Shown: positions 52,879 through 63,631, counted from the stretch's first letter. The stretch is DNA of 64,000 nt from Promerops cafer (GCA_013398275.1 VZSE01015526.1:550841-614840), one strand, 5' to 3'. The notes: generated by a model not told the origin, from the letters alone. Translations and numbers: made by a program.

Positions 52879-53215
52879 TCACATGGCTCCCTGGCGAGCA
52901 GCCAAAGGAGTCATGAGAGATGCGGCCATTCCCCTCAGCACTCCCTTAACCATGTCCTGCCTGCTGCCCAGCACGCCAGCGGCCACCTCGTACCCCGAGG
53001 CCAGCAGCTCTCCGAGGCCAAGACTTGCTCTGCGCTGCCCACAGTGGCTGTGTGGCTCCCACGGAAGGAGAAGGCACTGTCAGAAATGATGCTCATGACT
53101 TTGGTGAGCAGCCCTTTCCCCTGACCTCTCCCCAAGGCCACGCTGGGCATGGTGGTGAGGAGGGCGATGGTGACGCCGTGCTTCAGATGAGACGCAATCG
53201 CACCGTCTTGTGCTT
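52879..53215 (-). pseudogene. Coding-like, frame-broken GC-rich block, unidentified
   Basis: The composition jumps to GC-rich with more CpG than the intron around it. On the minus strand one frame is open from about 53211 to 52935, with residues such as ASHLKHGVTIALLTTMPSVA. A second minus frame, overlapping its 3' part, stays open to a TGA at 52879-52881 and reads like SLGLGELLASGYEVAAGVLG then MAASLMTPLAARQGAM. This looks like one old coding sequence with a frameshift. I do not recognise the family. The + strand is also open over 52883-53089, so strand and coding status are uncertain. Confidence 0.3.
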
Positions 53216-56200
53216 GTGGTCAGAAAGAGAGTCACTGAAAGTAATGATGCAGCACTTACGCTGCGTTTTCTCTTTCCAAAGTGCTGTGGCAGCTCTTGCT
53301 CTCCTGCCCCTCCCCTACCTTCAAGCCTTGCCAGTGCTGTTATTGCCCTATTAAAGCTGTGGGAAACTGAGGTAGGCAGAATCACGATACTGCTATTCAG
53401 CATCTCAGACATCAGCCCAGTCTCGGACCATTCCTATCTTCACCACAGAGTGAAACCCACCATGGGAAAGTGCAATCTTTACAGGGACTGGCCCTGGCCA
53501 GGGTCCAGATCAATTAGAGATGTGCTTGGGTTTTTTCAGATGCTTTCCTGCCTGGCTGTCAGGAATGTCAGGACTGCTGCTGGTCCTGCATGTCCATTCA
53601 GCTCTGCTGGGTACTGACCAGCAACTGCTGCATTCCACCCCAGAAGTGAGGGAAAAGATCCTTGCCCAATACACTTGAATACTGGTAGGATTAATTCACT
53701 TACAATCCCTGCATGAAAGAAATTAAATAGTAGTCACATTTGATAATTATGTCTCACTTCAACCGGACTAGGAAGGGGCATATTATATCCACTCCCAGTA
53801 TTGCAGCATATTAAAATTTTAAATTAGATACAACTCAAAAGATTTCCATGGCCAGATTCCCTATAAATTGCATAAAATAGCAGCCTGTGTCAAGGCTGCA
53901 TTCAAATGGATACTGTAAGAACAAGGCTGGTGCTGACTTGCTGTTTGGTATTCTTCTTGACTGCACTGAAGTCACTCTGTTGACTGCAGCAGAGTTACGC
54001 CTGCTTTATTAGCTTGCTGAGCTGTGGAAATGGCCTCAGAAGAGAGAAGCCTTAGGCCCTTAGTGCTTAAAAGACAAAATGTAAGAGCTTCCCAAAATGC
54101 TACACAGTGATGGCCATCCAGAAGGAAATTATTCTGAATGCCTTTGTTGTGCATTTCAAGTACATGCTGGTGGAGACCCAGCTCACCATCATTACTTTTT
54201 GCATCACAAATCTGCCAGTGAAGTCCACAGAGTTTCACCAGCTTTGAAAGTGGTGCCACTGCCTAGTAACAGGGTGGCTTCAGATAAAACATTTGGGACA
54301 CACAGGGACCAGCAGACTTGGTGCCACTGCACAGGAGAAATTCTTCAGCCACCTATCAAACACCTGACCCTCACTTCTGCCCTCACTTGCACACTCGCTA
54401 TACCACTGGATGTCTTTTTTCTCCTTATTAGGAGCTCAGGGTGAAATCTGACCTTGGACAAAGAGCTGGAACCAAGACTGTCACCATGGTGATTAACTGG
54501 GATTTTTGCATAAACGTGAAGTTTATCCTTTTTTAAGGGAAATCTGATCCACAAGCATAGACTGAAACAAAAATAAATGTTCAAAACTGTAACAGCGATA
54601 CGGGTACAAATGGTATGCACTATTAAAATTATTTCCAGGAAAGAAAGATGCAATAACTCTCTGATTTACTCTGTCTTGAGATTTTCTAGAGAAGGTATGA
54701 TTTGCTGAAAAATAATTAGTAGGTGATAATCATCTTACTATCAGATCCTGGTGGAAGAAAGATGGTTTTGTGATGAGAGCAACTATTTGGCCTTAATTAT
54801 CTTAACTTCAGAAAAACTGCCCACACTCTATTAGAACTGAACAAGGCAGCAAACTTTCAGCTCCATCCAGAAAACTGACTTTTAGAAAGAAAGCCCAAGA
54901 GGATATCATAGAAAAAACAATTCAGCATGTTATCTAAAGGTTTGTCCTAAAAACATTTTGGCAGTAACGGAAGGGAGAAGTCATAGAAATGCATATGGAC
55001 ATAAAAACCTACTGGGCAAATATTTAAGTCTCTGTATCTAGAATTTCTTTCCATTTTTGCTAGTGCAGAATTTGCAATGTTCCTTAGGCATGTGTTGTAG
55101 CAAATGCAAATACATAGGAATTGTCTTGGCAAGAAATTAACAGCAAGTCCTATGCAGCTATCCACAGTGGAGAGAAAATATAACCTTCTACCTCTGGGGG
55201 AAGATTGAAGGGACAGCAAAAGAGGAGAGGGTTCTAACAACCATTAAAATACTGAAAGACATTCTCCAGAAACACGCCTTCCTTGGCTTTTCTTCCAGAG
55301 TACTCCTGTGCCTACACTCCTGGACTTTCTTATCTTTCTTATCTTTCTTTCTCTCCTACATAATTCTGGGCTTGTAAACCTGAAGCTTTCAGTGACAAGT
55401 TTCTTCAGCTCATTGACGGGGTATTCACATGTGCATGGCACAATTCCAGAACAAAAAAGTCATGGAGATTTTGCTTGTCAGTCATGGTTCTCATGGAGAG
55501 AGGCCTGTCTGGTTCTCATGGAGAGAGGTCTCTCTGGTTCTCTCTCTCTCTCTCTCTTCCACGTAGAGTTTCACTGCAACACTGTGCAAGTTACATACCT
55601 GGGATAGATTGGAGAGATGCTCTACAGAGGGGCAGTGGAGCATCAAGGGGGAAAGAGCAAAAATCATGAGAGGAACCAAACAGACAGGTGAACCTGTATT
55701 GCAAAAATTCATCTGTCAGGTAATTAACGGGTAGACATGCTTTGCCAGCAGCCATGAAAGGCACTGGTGAGAGTCCACTGAGGGTAAAACAACATGCAAA
55801 AGTTGTGGGCTGGAGAAATTGGGCTTGCAATATTAACCAGTTCTGTAACTCATAGTGTCAGCACATCTGTAGAACTCCTTTGATCTACAGCTGGTCCTCG
55901 GCTTTTGGTGATTGGTGTAACTTGGGAGGACTAGAGGCTTAAAGTGTATTTTGGGGTCAGGAGGCTCTCTAAGTGCATTTCAGCCCCAATTACACAGTCC
56001 CATGCACTGACAAAGCCTATGACACCATTTGGCCCTCAGCATGCCACATTGCCAGGTACACATGGTGCTTTTCCCATTGCAAAAAAGAGGTTTGTCAGTC
56101 TAACTGTATAATTGCAGGTCATTTTGTTTAGCTCTTTAACACCTTCTTTGAAAGACTCTTCTGAGGGATTAGCCTTTTTGGGTTTTTAATACACAAACAC

Positions 56201-58265
56201 ATCTGTATTCAACCTTACCTATTCATCTGAATATTCCATATTGATTTTTACCCACTTTTTATTTTATGTTAGTAATACAACATATCTAGTAATTCCATGG
56301 TGTCATTCTGCATATTCTGGATGCTGCCACCTTTCCTTATAATTTCTAAAGTAATTTTTTTTTTTTTCCAATTTCAAGGTGTGCTAAACATCTAATTCCT
56401 GGAACCTGATTGTTGCAAAGATTGAGAGAGTTGCTTTCATCCAAATGCATTTGGATTCAAGGATATTCTGGACTTGAGTGCTTGATCTAGACCTTGGCAG
56501 GGAGAGAGGAGTGGTCAGTCAGAGATTTACCAGAGCTCTCTGGTTTTAGATGGGGAATTTTATTCTGGGTCTCACAGTGAAATGCTGGACTTTACCTTCT
56601 AGAGCTACCAATAAATTATATCACAATCATTCTCCCATCTTTGTGTAGCTGCTTCAATACATGGAAATTTCCTGTGTCAGGCAGGTAAGCCAAGCTTATG
56701 CAGTCCAGCATAAAAATATCCTTTATCTTTCTCTTTTCTGCTGAGCAAAAGCATTAGCTTTAGATGAGCCTGAAAATACTTGATACTCTTTGAAGATTCA
56801 CCTGTTCTTCTGTAGGCGAACACATCTCCGAGGGATGGTAAAGTGGAAGGAAGTCCTATTACAAATCCTCTTATAGAGAATCACTATTACAGTACCACAT
56901 ACAAGGAGAATCTAAGGATCTCAACAGAGCTCTCCTTGGGCATTGTACACTGCATAACTAGGGGCTGAGAAAACAAGCTTGCCCTAAAGTCTCAGTTATA
57001 AAATGAACAAGGTGCAAAAGCAGGAAAATGATGGATTTACACTGCAGCTCAGTGACTGAGCCAGAGACAATCTCATTCCCATAATAGCCAGCTTAATCAC
57101 AGAGGTTGATCCTGCCCTGATCTAACCAGGATGGGAAGAGTGGGCCAACCTGTGTAACTCTGACTGCAACAAAGTGGGAGCATCAGTCAGGCTGGTTGGC
57201 ATTGCTGGTGAAGCTGTGCCCACTATCCCCTTGAAGGCTCTGCCTCACAGAGCAGCTGAGTTGTTCTCTGCCTGTGCAGCTCCCTCCAGCACTGATGGCT
57301 TAAGAGGCAAACTCCAGGGACTCTCTCCAGCAGTCCTAATCTTTAGGGATTAGGCATGACCACTTTCCTGTAGGCATATGAACAATCTGCATTCCTTCTA
57401 ATCTGCTTCCCACAAGTGTTGAGAAGCCTTGGTGTTAAGGATACAGAATTGTAAGGATGTGGAAGCATGAGCAGAACAAATGCAAAACATGCAGAGGATT
57501 TTTCTTCCTCTACATTTCCTAACCAAGCAGTGATATCTACTCACCAATATAAATTATTTGCCGTGTAATGGTGTTAGAAAATGTATCTGCTTTGAAGATT
57601 TGTACTGCTATTACTACATACACACACACACTCTTAAGAGTTATTCCAAATCACTTTATAGCAAATAACTGAATGAACTGTATCTATGTGCCAGCAGGTA
57701 ATCTCTGAAATAAGCTTCTTCAGAACTGACTCTGCTGGTGAATGCATCCAGTGCTAAATAAGATGAACAGTGAAGGGGGTGCACCAATGGAAAACCGACG
57801 AGCAGCATCTTCTTTAGAAGCAGCTAAATATGTGTATGTGTAGAGACACATGCACACTCCCACATGCACTGCGAGAACCAGTGCCAGTGTTCTGCATAAT
57901 CCTGGTGTTTAGACATTTATACTAATTACACTGGTATTATTTAATGGCAGCTTTATACTTAGAATATTTAATTGGATAACCAAAATATGTCCAGCATTAA
58001 AATGCATCAGCTATTGGAGCCACAGTCAGTTTTCTTTTTCAGAGAGTCAGACACTAATTTCTTCTGCTTGTAAAAATGTTCACAGTGCCTCAGCAGGCCA
58101 AAGATTACCAGGCAAGCACACTGAAGAAGATGACTTTATCAGATAGCACACTTACAATATAGAAATCAGTTTTATAAATGAGTCAGTTTTTAAATTAATT
58201 TTGGATGTAGTTGACTGTAATTTAACTTTCTTCTCAGCTATTGCACAAAAAACACCGAGGTGTGG
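53216..58265. other. Intronic, no gene seen
   Basis: AT-rich unique sequence approaching the CpG island. It contains the 25-bp tandem duplication and CT tract at 55486-55558, a T run at about 56349-56362 and a short CA run at about 57620-57631. Homeobox-like TAAT/ATTA words are frequent at 57910-58010, but nothing establishes a regulatory element. Confidence 0.5.
55486..55558. repeat. 25-bp tandem duplication merging into a CT dinucleotide run
   Basis: ggttctcatggagagaggcc plus five further bases occurs at 55486-55510 and again, with two changes, at 55511-55535. A third partial start (ggttc) then runs into (TC)n to 55558. Looks like replication slippage. Confidence 0.9.
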
Positions 58266-58269
58266 TGCC

Positions 58270-58302
58270 CATTTCATTTCATTTCATTTCATTTCATTTC
58301 AC
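58270..58302. repeat. (ATTTC)n pentanucleotide microsatellite
   Basis: About six perfect copies of ATTTC in tandem on the + strand (GAAAT on the WNT7B sense strand), about 500 bp from the first CpG-dense block. Confidence 0.95.
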
Positions 58303-58859
58303 CATTGCCTTTTCCATTCTGAAAAATCTGATGGGATTTTTGCTTGACAGGTTTCCTTGCAGAATAACAAGGCAGCATCCCATCTCCCCCGGCCTGCATT
58401 ACCCACACCAAGAGACCCTGAGCATGGACACCCTGCACTCCAGTTGCTTGCCTGCTGAAAATCACCTACTCTGTCCCTGAAGGAGCAGCAATGCAGAAGC
58501 CAAGGAACCGTTCCCATAACCAAAAGATGATAGAGATCTCGGGGAAAATTAACATAACCATTGACAGTCCCTGAGAGCTCACTAAATAGCAGCTTGGGAA
58601 GCATCCTCCCCTCCGGAGAGCAAGGGTAGCAGAAACAGACACCAGCAGATAATGCTCCAACAGGCTCTACTATGCTTTAATCTTCAAAAGCTACCATTAG
58701 TAAGCCAGAGAAGTATATTTACCCACCAGAAAAACACCACAAGTTCAGTAGGCTACTCTCCATTAAGCACTGAAATAATTCCTCTTTCTTTTCACTTCCT
58801 ACGGAGGATGAGGCGAAGCACTGCAGCCCGCCCGGCTCCCCGCCGCTGCTCCGGCTCTC

Positions 58860-58955
58860 TGGGAGGGATGGGGGGGACACAGAGGAGATGGAGCAAGTGT
58901 GGCCGGGGGCTGGGGCCAGGGGTGGCACGCAGGAGAAGCGGGGGGGGTCGGGTCC
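58860..58955 (+). other. G-rich, G-quadruplex-capable stretch
   Basis: The + strand has many G runs in under 100 bases: gggaggg and ggggggg first, then ggggg, gggg, gggg and gggggggg, with loops that are mostly short. The minus strand (WNT7B sense) is the C-rich partner. Common in CpG island promoters; the folding potential is inferred from the motif only. Confidence 0.7.
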
Positions 58956-60616
58956 CGGTCACCCTGTCCCCGGCGGCCCCGTGCGCGCTGCTTTCTCCCC
59001 GGGAAAGCAGCCGGCTCCGTCCCTCCGGAGTGATGGATAGAGGGAGGGAGGTGCGCGTCGCTTTGGGGCTCCGCTTTGTTGGGTTTCACCTCCTGATCCC
59101 TTTCGCTTCTGCTCTGCTGGGCTGCAATAGCCACCTCGGCTCCGGCTCCGCGGGTCCAGCTCCGAGTGACCTGCCGCGGAGGGGATGAACTGGGGACGGC
59201 CCAGGGAAAGGCGAGAGAGCATTATTTATCCACCACAAGTTCTCATTGTCGCGGGGCAGTGCTCAAAAGATCCACAAGCAGTTGGCTTTAAATAAAGCAG
59301 GCATTGCTTCCCTTGTATTTCCTCTCAGCAGTCGCCTTAGTATTATTATTATACTTCTATAGCTTTTGCTTTCGGACCTTATAATTATGTCACACAGCAA
59401 GGGAAACCGCCAGCATCCCAGCATCTGGTGTGCGGTTGCAAACTTTTGTTTTAAGATTTGAACTATTTATAGAAGGAAAACTTTGTAGGATAGTAATTTC
59501 CTACGGTTTTGAGAAAAATATGGCTACGCTTATATTAAAAGGGTGTATTTATTTATTTATTACGACTCCTTCCTCCTGTATAAAAAAAATAAAACCCACA
59601 AAAAAACCTCAGCCAACCAAAGATAGCACGGCAAGGTTTTTTACAAGCAATTGATCACCTACGCAGCAGACATATCCCTCCTGTGAACAGAAACAGGCAG
59701 CTGTGGCTGAATTAATCTAACATGCTTCCATAAATCTAAGTGCTTTTAAAAATCGGTGGCCAAGACATGTGCATTTCATTAAGAATTAAGAATGTAGAAA
59801 TAGGCTTTTAGTTTCTTTTTATGGGTGTGTTTATTCCTACTTTTCTCCCATAGCAGTGGCATATGCTTTTTCCATAGCCCACAGAAAATAGACAGACACA
59901 CACACAGCGGAACACCTGCTCAGGTGCTTGTTTACATGTGTGTGCTCCTGTGCGCGCACACAGAGAAAAAACCCAAATATACATAAATCCACATATAGTT
60001 CAGGGACAGGACCTCAAATTCGCATCCGTCGGGGCACAAAAAACTGACGTCGGCTTGGGGGTAGTAGAGTAGGGAAATCCGTCCGGCCCCGGCAGCCGAG
60101 ATAAATGCGGGGCCGGGGATGCCGAGGCGGGGTTCCCCGTCACCGGCAGGGGTGAACCCCTCTGCCGCAGCCGCGGCAGCCTGTGCAGGCTCCGAACTGC
60201 CCCAGAGCTCCCCCAGGCCCGATCCCCGCGTTCCGGCACGGAGCCTCTTGCCCCGGGGCTGGGGGGCTGCTCAAGGGAGAGAGAAGGTTCCCCGATTTTA
60301 AAGCGGGTCCCTCCGCCGGGTACCTGCCGCCCCAGAGCCCTCCTCTCCGCCCGGCTGCCCCGCGGCGCGGTCAGGTCTCCTCCGGAGCGCAGGAGAACAG
60401 AAGCCCTTGACAGGTCCCCGGCAGCCCCTCCGGACTCCGGCTGCAGTCCCGGACGGGCCCCGCTCCCCTCCGGCCGGCGCGGGCCCCCGGCCCACCACCC
60501 CGCCACCCCGCGGGGCCGGCAGGCACAGAGACCTGCGGGGGGACCTGCAGGAGAACGACTGCGGACACTCTCTCCGCAGCCCTCACAGACTAGCCCAGCC
60601 GCTTCTTATCCACCGC

Positions 60617-60641
60617 AACGATAGATACAGATATAGATATT
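60617..60641. repeat. Short GATA/ATAGATA-type tandem
   Basis: Overlapping GATA words (cgatagatacagatatagat) sit inside the CpG island between two GC-rich blocks. Could be a decayed simple repeat or a cluster of GATA-factor sites; I cannot distinguish these. Confidence 0.5.
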
Positions 60642-60922
60642 AAAAAAAGAGACCGAAATTCCTCGCAGTCCCACCCACCGACTCTCATTTCCCCCACCCC
60701 TACCTCCACCCCCTTCCTCACAAGGAAAAGGTCCTGGAGCCAGCTCTAACTGCGGGACTGGAGATCCCTCCGGAGCGAAAGCAGCCGGCCGGCGAGCGCC
60801 TCGGCGGCGGGGGCTCTNCGGCCGCTCCGCGTCCCGTTGCCCCGCCGCCCTCCCAGGTGCGCCGCCCCCGCTGCGGGCACGCCGGGCCCCGGCCTCGCCG
60901 GCGGGGCAGCCCCGGGAGTTAC

Positions 60923-61110
60923 CTGGCGGTGCGTCCCTTCCCCCGGCGGGGTCCGACCAGCAGCGCCAGCACCGCCACCAGCACAGCATCTCCTCCTCCT
61001 CCTCCTCCGCCGCCAACACCACCACCATCCTCACCACCACGCACCGCACGGAGCTGCCGCCCGTGCTGGCTTCTCCCGGCTCCCTCTGCTCGCTCTGCGC
61101 ATTGCCCCTA
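60923..61110 (-). other. Candidate alternative first exon of WNT7B
   Basis: The minus strand reads CCGCCAG/GTAACTCCC, a good 5' splice site, with the exon ending at 60923. Spliced to exon 2, the phase-2 frame is open from a TAG near 61108 and includes a hydrophobic stretch (DAVLVAVLALLVG, 60952-60990), then PRRGKGRTA and the exon 2 residues. That would resemble a secretion signal, but there is no in-frame ATG, only a GTG, and the charged residues after the hydrophobic core are unusual. The ATG frame at 60988 (MLCWW...) does not join exon 2 in frame. It could instead be a non-coding 5' exon, or chance. The standard aromatic-rich WNT7B signal peptide is not here. Confidence 0.3.
60990..61046. 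repeat. TCC and ACC trinucleotide runs
   Basis: On + a (TCC)n run at about 60990-61008 is followed by CCACC-type triplets to about 61046. The minus strand gives GGA and GGT codons, producing glycine- or glutamate-rich artefact frames. Such runs are prone to indels and assembly errors, which matters for the candidate exon reading frame. Confidence 0.85.
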
Positions 61111-61141
61111 GGTAGCTGCTAGCGGGGACATTGCAAACAGT

Positions 61142-61163
61142 ATTTGGAAAAAAAAAAAAAAAA
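61142..61163. repeat. Poly(A) run inside the CpG island
   Basis: A run of A residues, about 16 bases long, just before the outward-facing + strand donor at 61177-61182. No AATAAA lies upstream of it, so it is not read as a retrocopy tail. Confidence 0.9.
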
Positions 61164-61407
61164 TCTGGATCACTTACAGGTAACTCCCACTGGTAAGGAT
61201 GAGGAAAATCTGAGGGTAATACACTGAGAGTAACACACTGCGAGATGAAAAAAGGATCATGGCTGAATCCCGTTTACACTCTTGAGTTCGCTTCCTTGGT
61301 TATTCCTTTCTGGCCCCCCCTGGTCGTAATTCCCCACCCTTTTTGGTGTCAGCTGTGGCTTGAATCTGAGTTGGAATCCAGTCCCTTGGGCTTGGGGGGG
61401 CTTTGTC

Positions 61408-61431
61408 TGTTTGTTTGTTTGTTTGTTTGTA
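61408..61431. repeat. (TTTG)n microsatellite
   Basis: Five to six tandem copies of GTTT/TTTG in the AT-rich spacer of the CpG island. Confidence 0.93.
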
Positions 61432-61483
61432 TTGTTGTGTGTAGTATTCCCCTGGTGCTAATGCTGCTCCCTGTGCAGAGTGT

Positions 61484-61523
61484 GTGCTGCTGCTGTTGCT
61501 GCTCTCGCTGCTGCTGCTGCCTC
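61484..61523. repeat. Interrupted CTG trinucleotide repeat
   Basis: CTG-CTG-CTG-TTG-CTG-CTC-TCG-CTG-CTG-CTG-CTG-type sequence. Frames through it give leucine- or cysteine-rich strings that are not evidence for a protein. Confidence 0.88.
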
Positions 61524-61621
61524 TGGGCTCCTGCCTGTCATGTCTCAGTGGTTGGAAGTTGTTACAGTGGGTTCTCGTGTTGGAATGAGGATGGTTTAAG
61601 GGATTTGGATGGCAGAAAGTG

Positions 61622-61651
61622 CCTCTCTCTCTCTCTCTCCCTCTCTCTCTG
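61622..61651. repeat. (CT)n microsatellite
   Basis: CT dinucleotide run of about 30 bases with one CC interruption; the minus strand is (GA)n, a possible GAGA-type element near a promoter. Confidence 0.9.
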
Positions 61652-61704
61652 TAACTCTCCTGAGACCCGGGGCTGCCATTGGGCAGTCAGTCACTGCAAT
61701 CCGC

Positions 61705-61757
61705 CTACTTTTTTTCTCTCCCTCTCCCTTTTTTTTTTTTTTTTTTTTTTCTTTTAG
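61705..61757 (+). other. Long polypyrimidine tract ending in TTTTAG (acceptor-like)
   Basis: On the + strand an almost unbroken pyrimidine stretch of about 50 bases, including 22 T in a row (61729-61750), ends in cttttag. It has the form of a very strong 3' splice site for a + strand (antisense to WNT7B) transcript. It may simply be a T-rich simple repeat; no exon body after it is identified. Confidence 0.35.
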
Positions 61758-63631
61758 TGGGAGGATGACAATGGAAAGACACTGATCTAGCCCGGGCTGC
61801 AATGAATCCGTGCTCCCTGGCTGAGCCCTCTCCGTACGCCTCGCCCGGCAAGCGCTCCTTTCGCGCTCCATGGGGCATTTTTAACTCCCCCCCAGCGCTC
61901 GGTGGGCTGAGAGCTCCCTGCGTCTGCCGTGGCTCCCTTAGCTCGCCCTGGGAGAGGCTGAAGGAGCTGGCAGCTTCCAACTCCACTCTCTGTTAATTGC
62001 TCTACTGTGGCCGGCTGTCCCGGTTCCACCGAAGGGTTCCGCCTTCCCTCCAGCCTCGGCGGGGGTTTGGCTGTTGTTGTCCCCCCGATGTTAAAAATTA
62101 GGCTTCGATTTCAGGAGCAGCGTCAAGAAAAAAGGAACGTATATGTAGTCATAGCCTTACTGAGTGAGAAATAAAGACATGCACACTCCTAGCTTCCTGG
62201 CGAGATTGGGTTTCGCGTGAGAGCAGGGAAGGGAAAGGACTAGTGCGGAACAGCCGCTGTAGGGAACGAGCGGGGGGCGGCTGCCGGCGGCTCCCGGCTC
62301 CCCACACCTCTCACCACCCCCGCAGGAAGAGCTTTCGTCTCTGCTCTTCCCTCTCCTTCTCTCGTTCCCGAGAAGATGCAAGTCCGAAGGGACGTTTCCC
62401 GGCAGGTTAGTTGCCTGTCCCCCGCCTTCTCCCTGAGCCGAGCGACTCCTGCCCCTTGGCACCGCCGCGGCAAAGAGATGCTCGACCGTTCCCGCTCCGG
62501 CGGGCGGGAGCCCTTCGCCCCGAGCAGCCCCAGGCGTGCAGGATACAGTCGCTCTTCCTCTGCATTGTTGGGCGTCTGTCCTTTATTTCGGAAGTGCTGA
62601 GAGCGATGGTGAAATACGTGCGCTGCGGATGCCGGGGCTGGGGGTTGAAAACGAACCCCGAAAAAGAAACGGCCACCGAAGACACAAACTGAAGTGCCGA
62701 AATGAGCAAGAATCAGGCTCCGAAGTGTCCTCGGTCTGTAAATGTTCGTCTCCGGTTAATTGCCTAATGACTGAAGAAGATGTCTTGGCTAAAAGCTTTA
62801 CCAAACACTCTGGTAACACCTCCTCCAGCTAACCAGTCCCAGAACATGAGTGCAGCTGTCTCAGCGACACAACGAAATATTCCCTCAGATGGGATGGGAA
62901 TTGCAGAACTGGTGCAAAAACGTTGTATGCCACTCAATATGCGATAAAAATCTTCTCGGGGTTTGGTTGCTTTACCACTTTCATCTGCAAGTTCAGCGCA
63001 GACGTCGGAGCAGTCAATGTCCTTTCGAGAAACGCTGATCTCGATTAACAAGAGACGGAAGCTTAAGCCTTTCAACGATTATTTACATCCCAGAACCGTC
63101 TTAGTTCCAATCACTTAAGATTCTAAAATGGACGTATTTATACTTCTGTAAGTGTGCATGCAAGTCTATATACAGCGAAAGAGTTAGAGATGTATATCTC
63201 CTGCAGTGCCCTTTCACCTGCTAGACATATGGCTGGGGCAACTTTGCTGGACGTGAAACCAGGAGAACGAGTAGCCACTTTGAATGTTTTATTTCTAGCG
63301 TTTGTTCCGCTTCGGATAGGTATTTTAAATGTGCGTCTGCTTTTAAAGATGTGCCCTGGTGGGGGGAAAGGAGGGGGAGAGCGAACTGTAAAAATGCAAG
63401 GTAAATGTTGGCACTGGAAAACTTCGGACTTGTGCTGGCAAAGTTTGACCCTCTCCACCTGAAACGAAGACGGTTTGCCAATTTCCACAATTTTCAGGTC
63501 GAAACTGACTTTATCCATAGATGTGTTGTGTAGGGGAAGAAAAGTCGTATAAAGAAACCAAACCGTGCAGTTTCTTTTCGGGGAGTTAATTTTTATTCTA
63601 AAATCACGGGCCGGTTATTATGTCGAAAAAT

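Larger units (their letters stand above)
16655..60922 (-). other. WNT7B: WNT7B intron 1 (at least the part in this window)
   Basis: About 44 kb lies between the exon 2 acceptor and the candidate donor at 60923 in the CpG island. A long first intron is the known arrangement in vertebrate WNT7B. If the standard first coding exon lies beyond 64 kb, intron 1 would extend through the rest of the window. No other exon with Wnt content was seen on either strand. Confidence 0.75.
58800..62645 (-). promoter_or_regulatory. WNT7B: CpG island, likely a WNT7B promoter region
   Basis: CpG is scarce through most of the preceding 58 kb, then becomes dense in several blocks: about 58800-59220, 60010-60610, 60770-61110, 61800-62060 and 62230-62640. 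GGCGGG-type GC boxes occur on both strands, and there is a CCAAT word on the minus strand near 61674-61680. AT-rich spacers at 59221-60000 and 61120-61790 separate the blocks. Its position about 44 kb 5' of exon 2 fits a WNT7B promoter, since the first exon of vertebrate WNT7B sits in a CpG island. No TATA box at a convincing position was seen. Which block holds the start site cannot be told from sequence alone. An unresolved base (N) lies at 60818. Confidence 0.8.

Noticed and set aside
58652..59188. 178-codon + strand frame in the CpG island
   Set aside because: Arg/Gly/Pro/Ser-rich from GC-rich DNA, first third in AT-rich flank; CpG islands routinely produce such long stop-free frames.
61245..61757. 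170-codon + strand frame with Cys/Leu/Ser/Phe runs
   Set aside because: Composed mainly of (TTTG)n, (CTG)n, (CT)n and T-run translation; low-complexity artefact.
62407..62709. Minus frame starting with a hydrophobic stretch (LLISALQFVSSVAVSFSGFV-like), possible signal-peptide exon
   Set aside because: Starts at TTG directly after a stop, with no ATG and no donor in phase 2; does not resemble the Wnt7 N-terminus.
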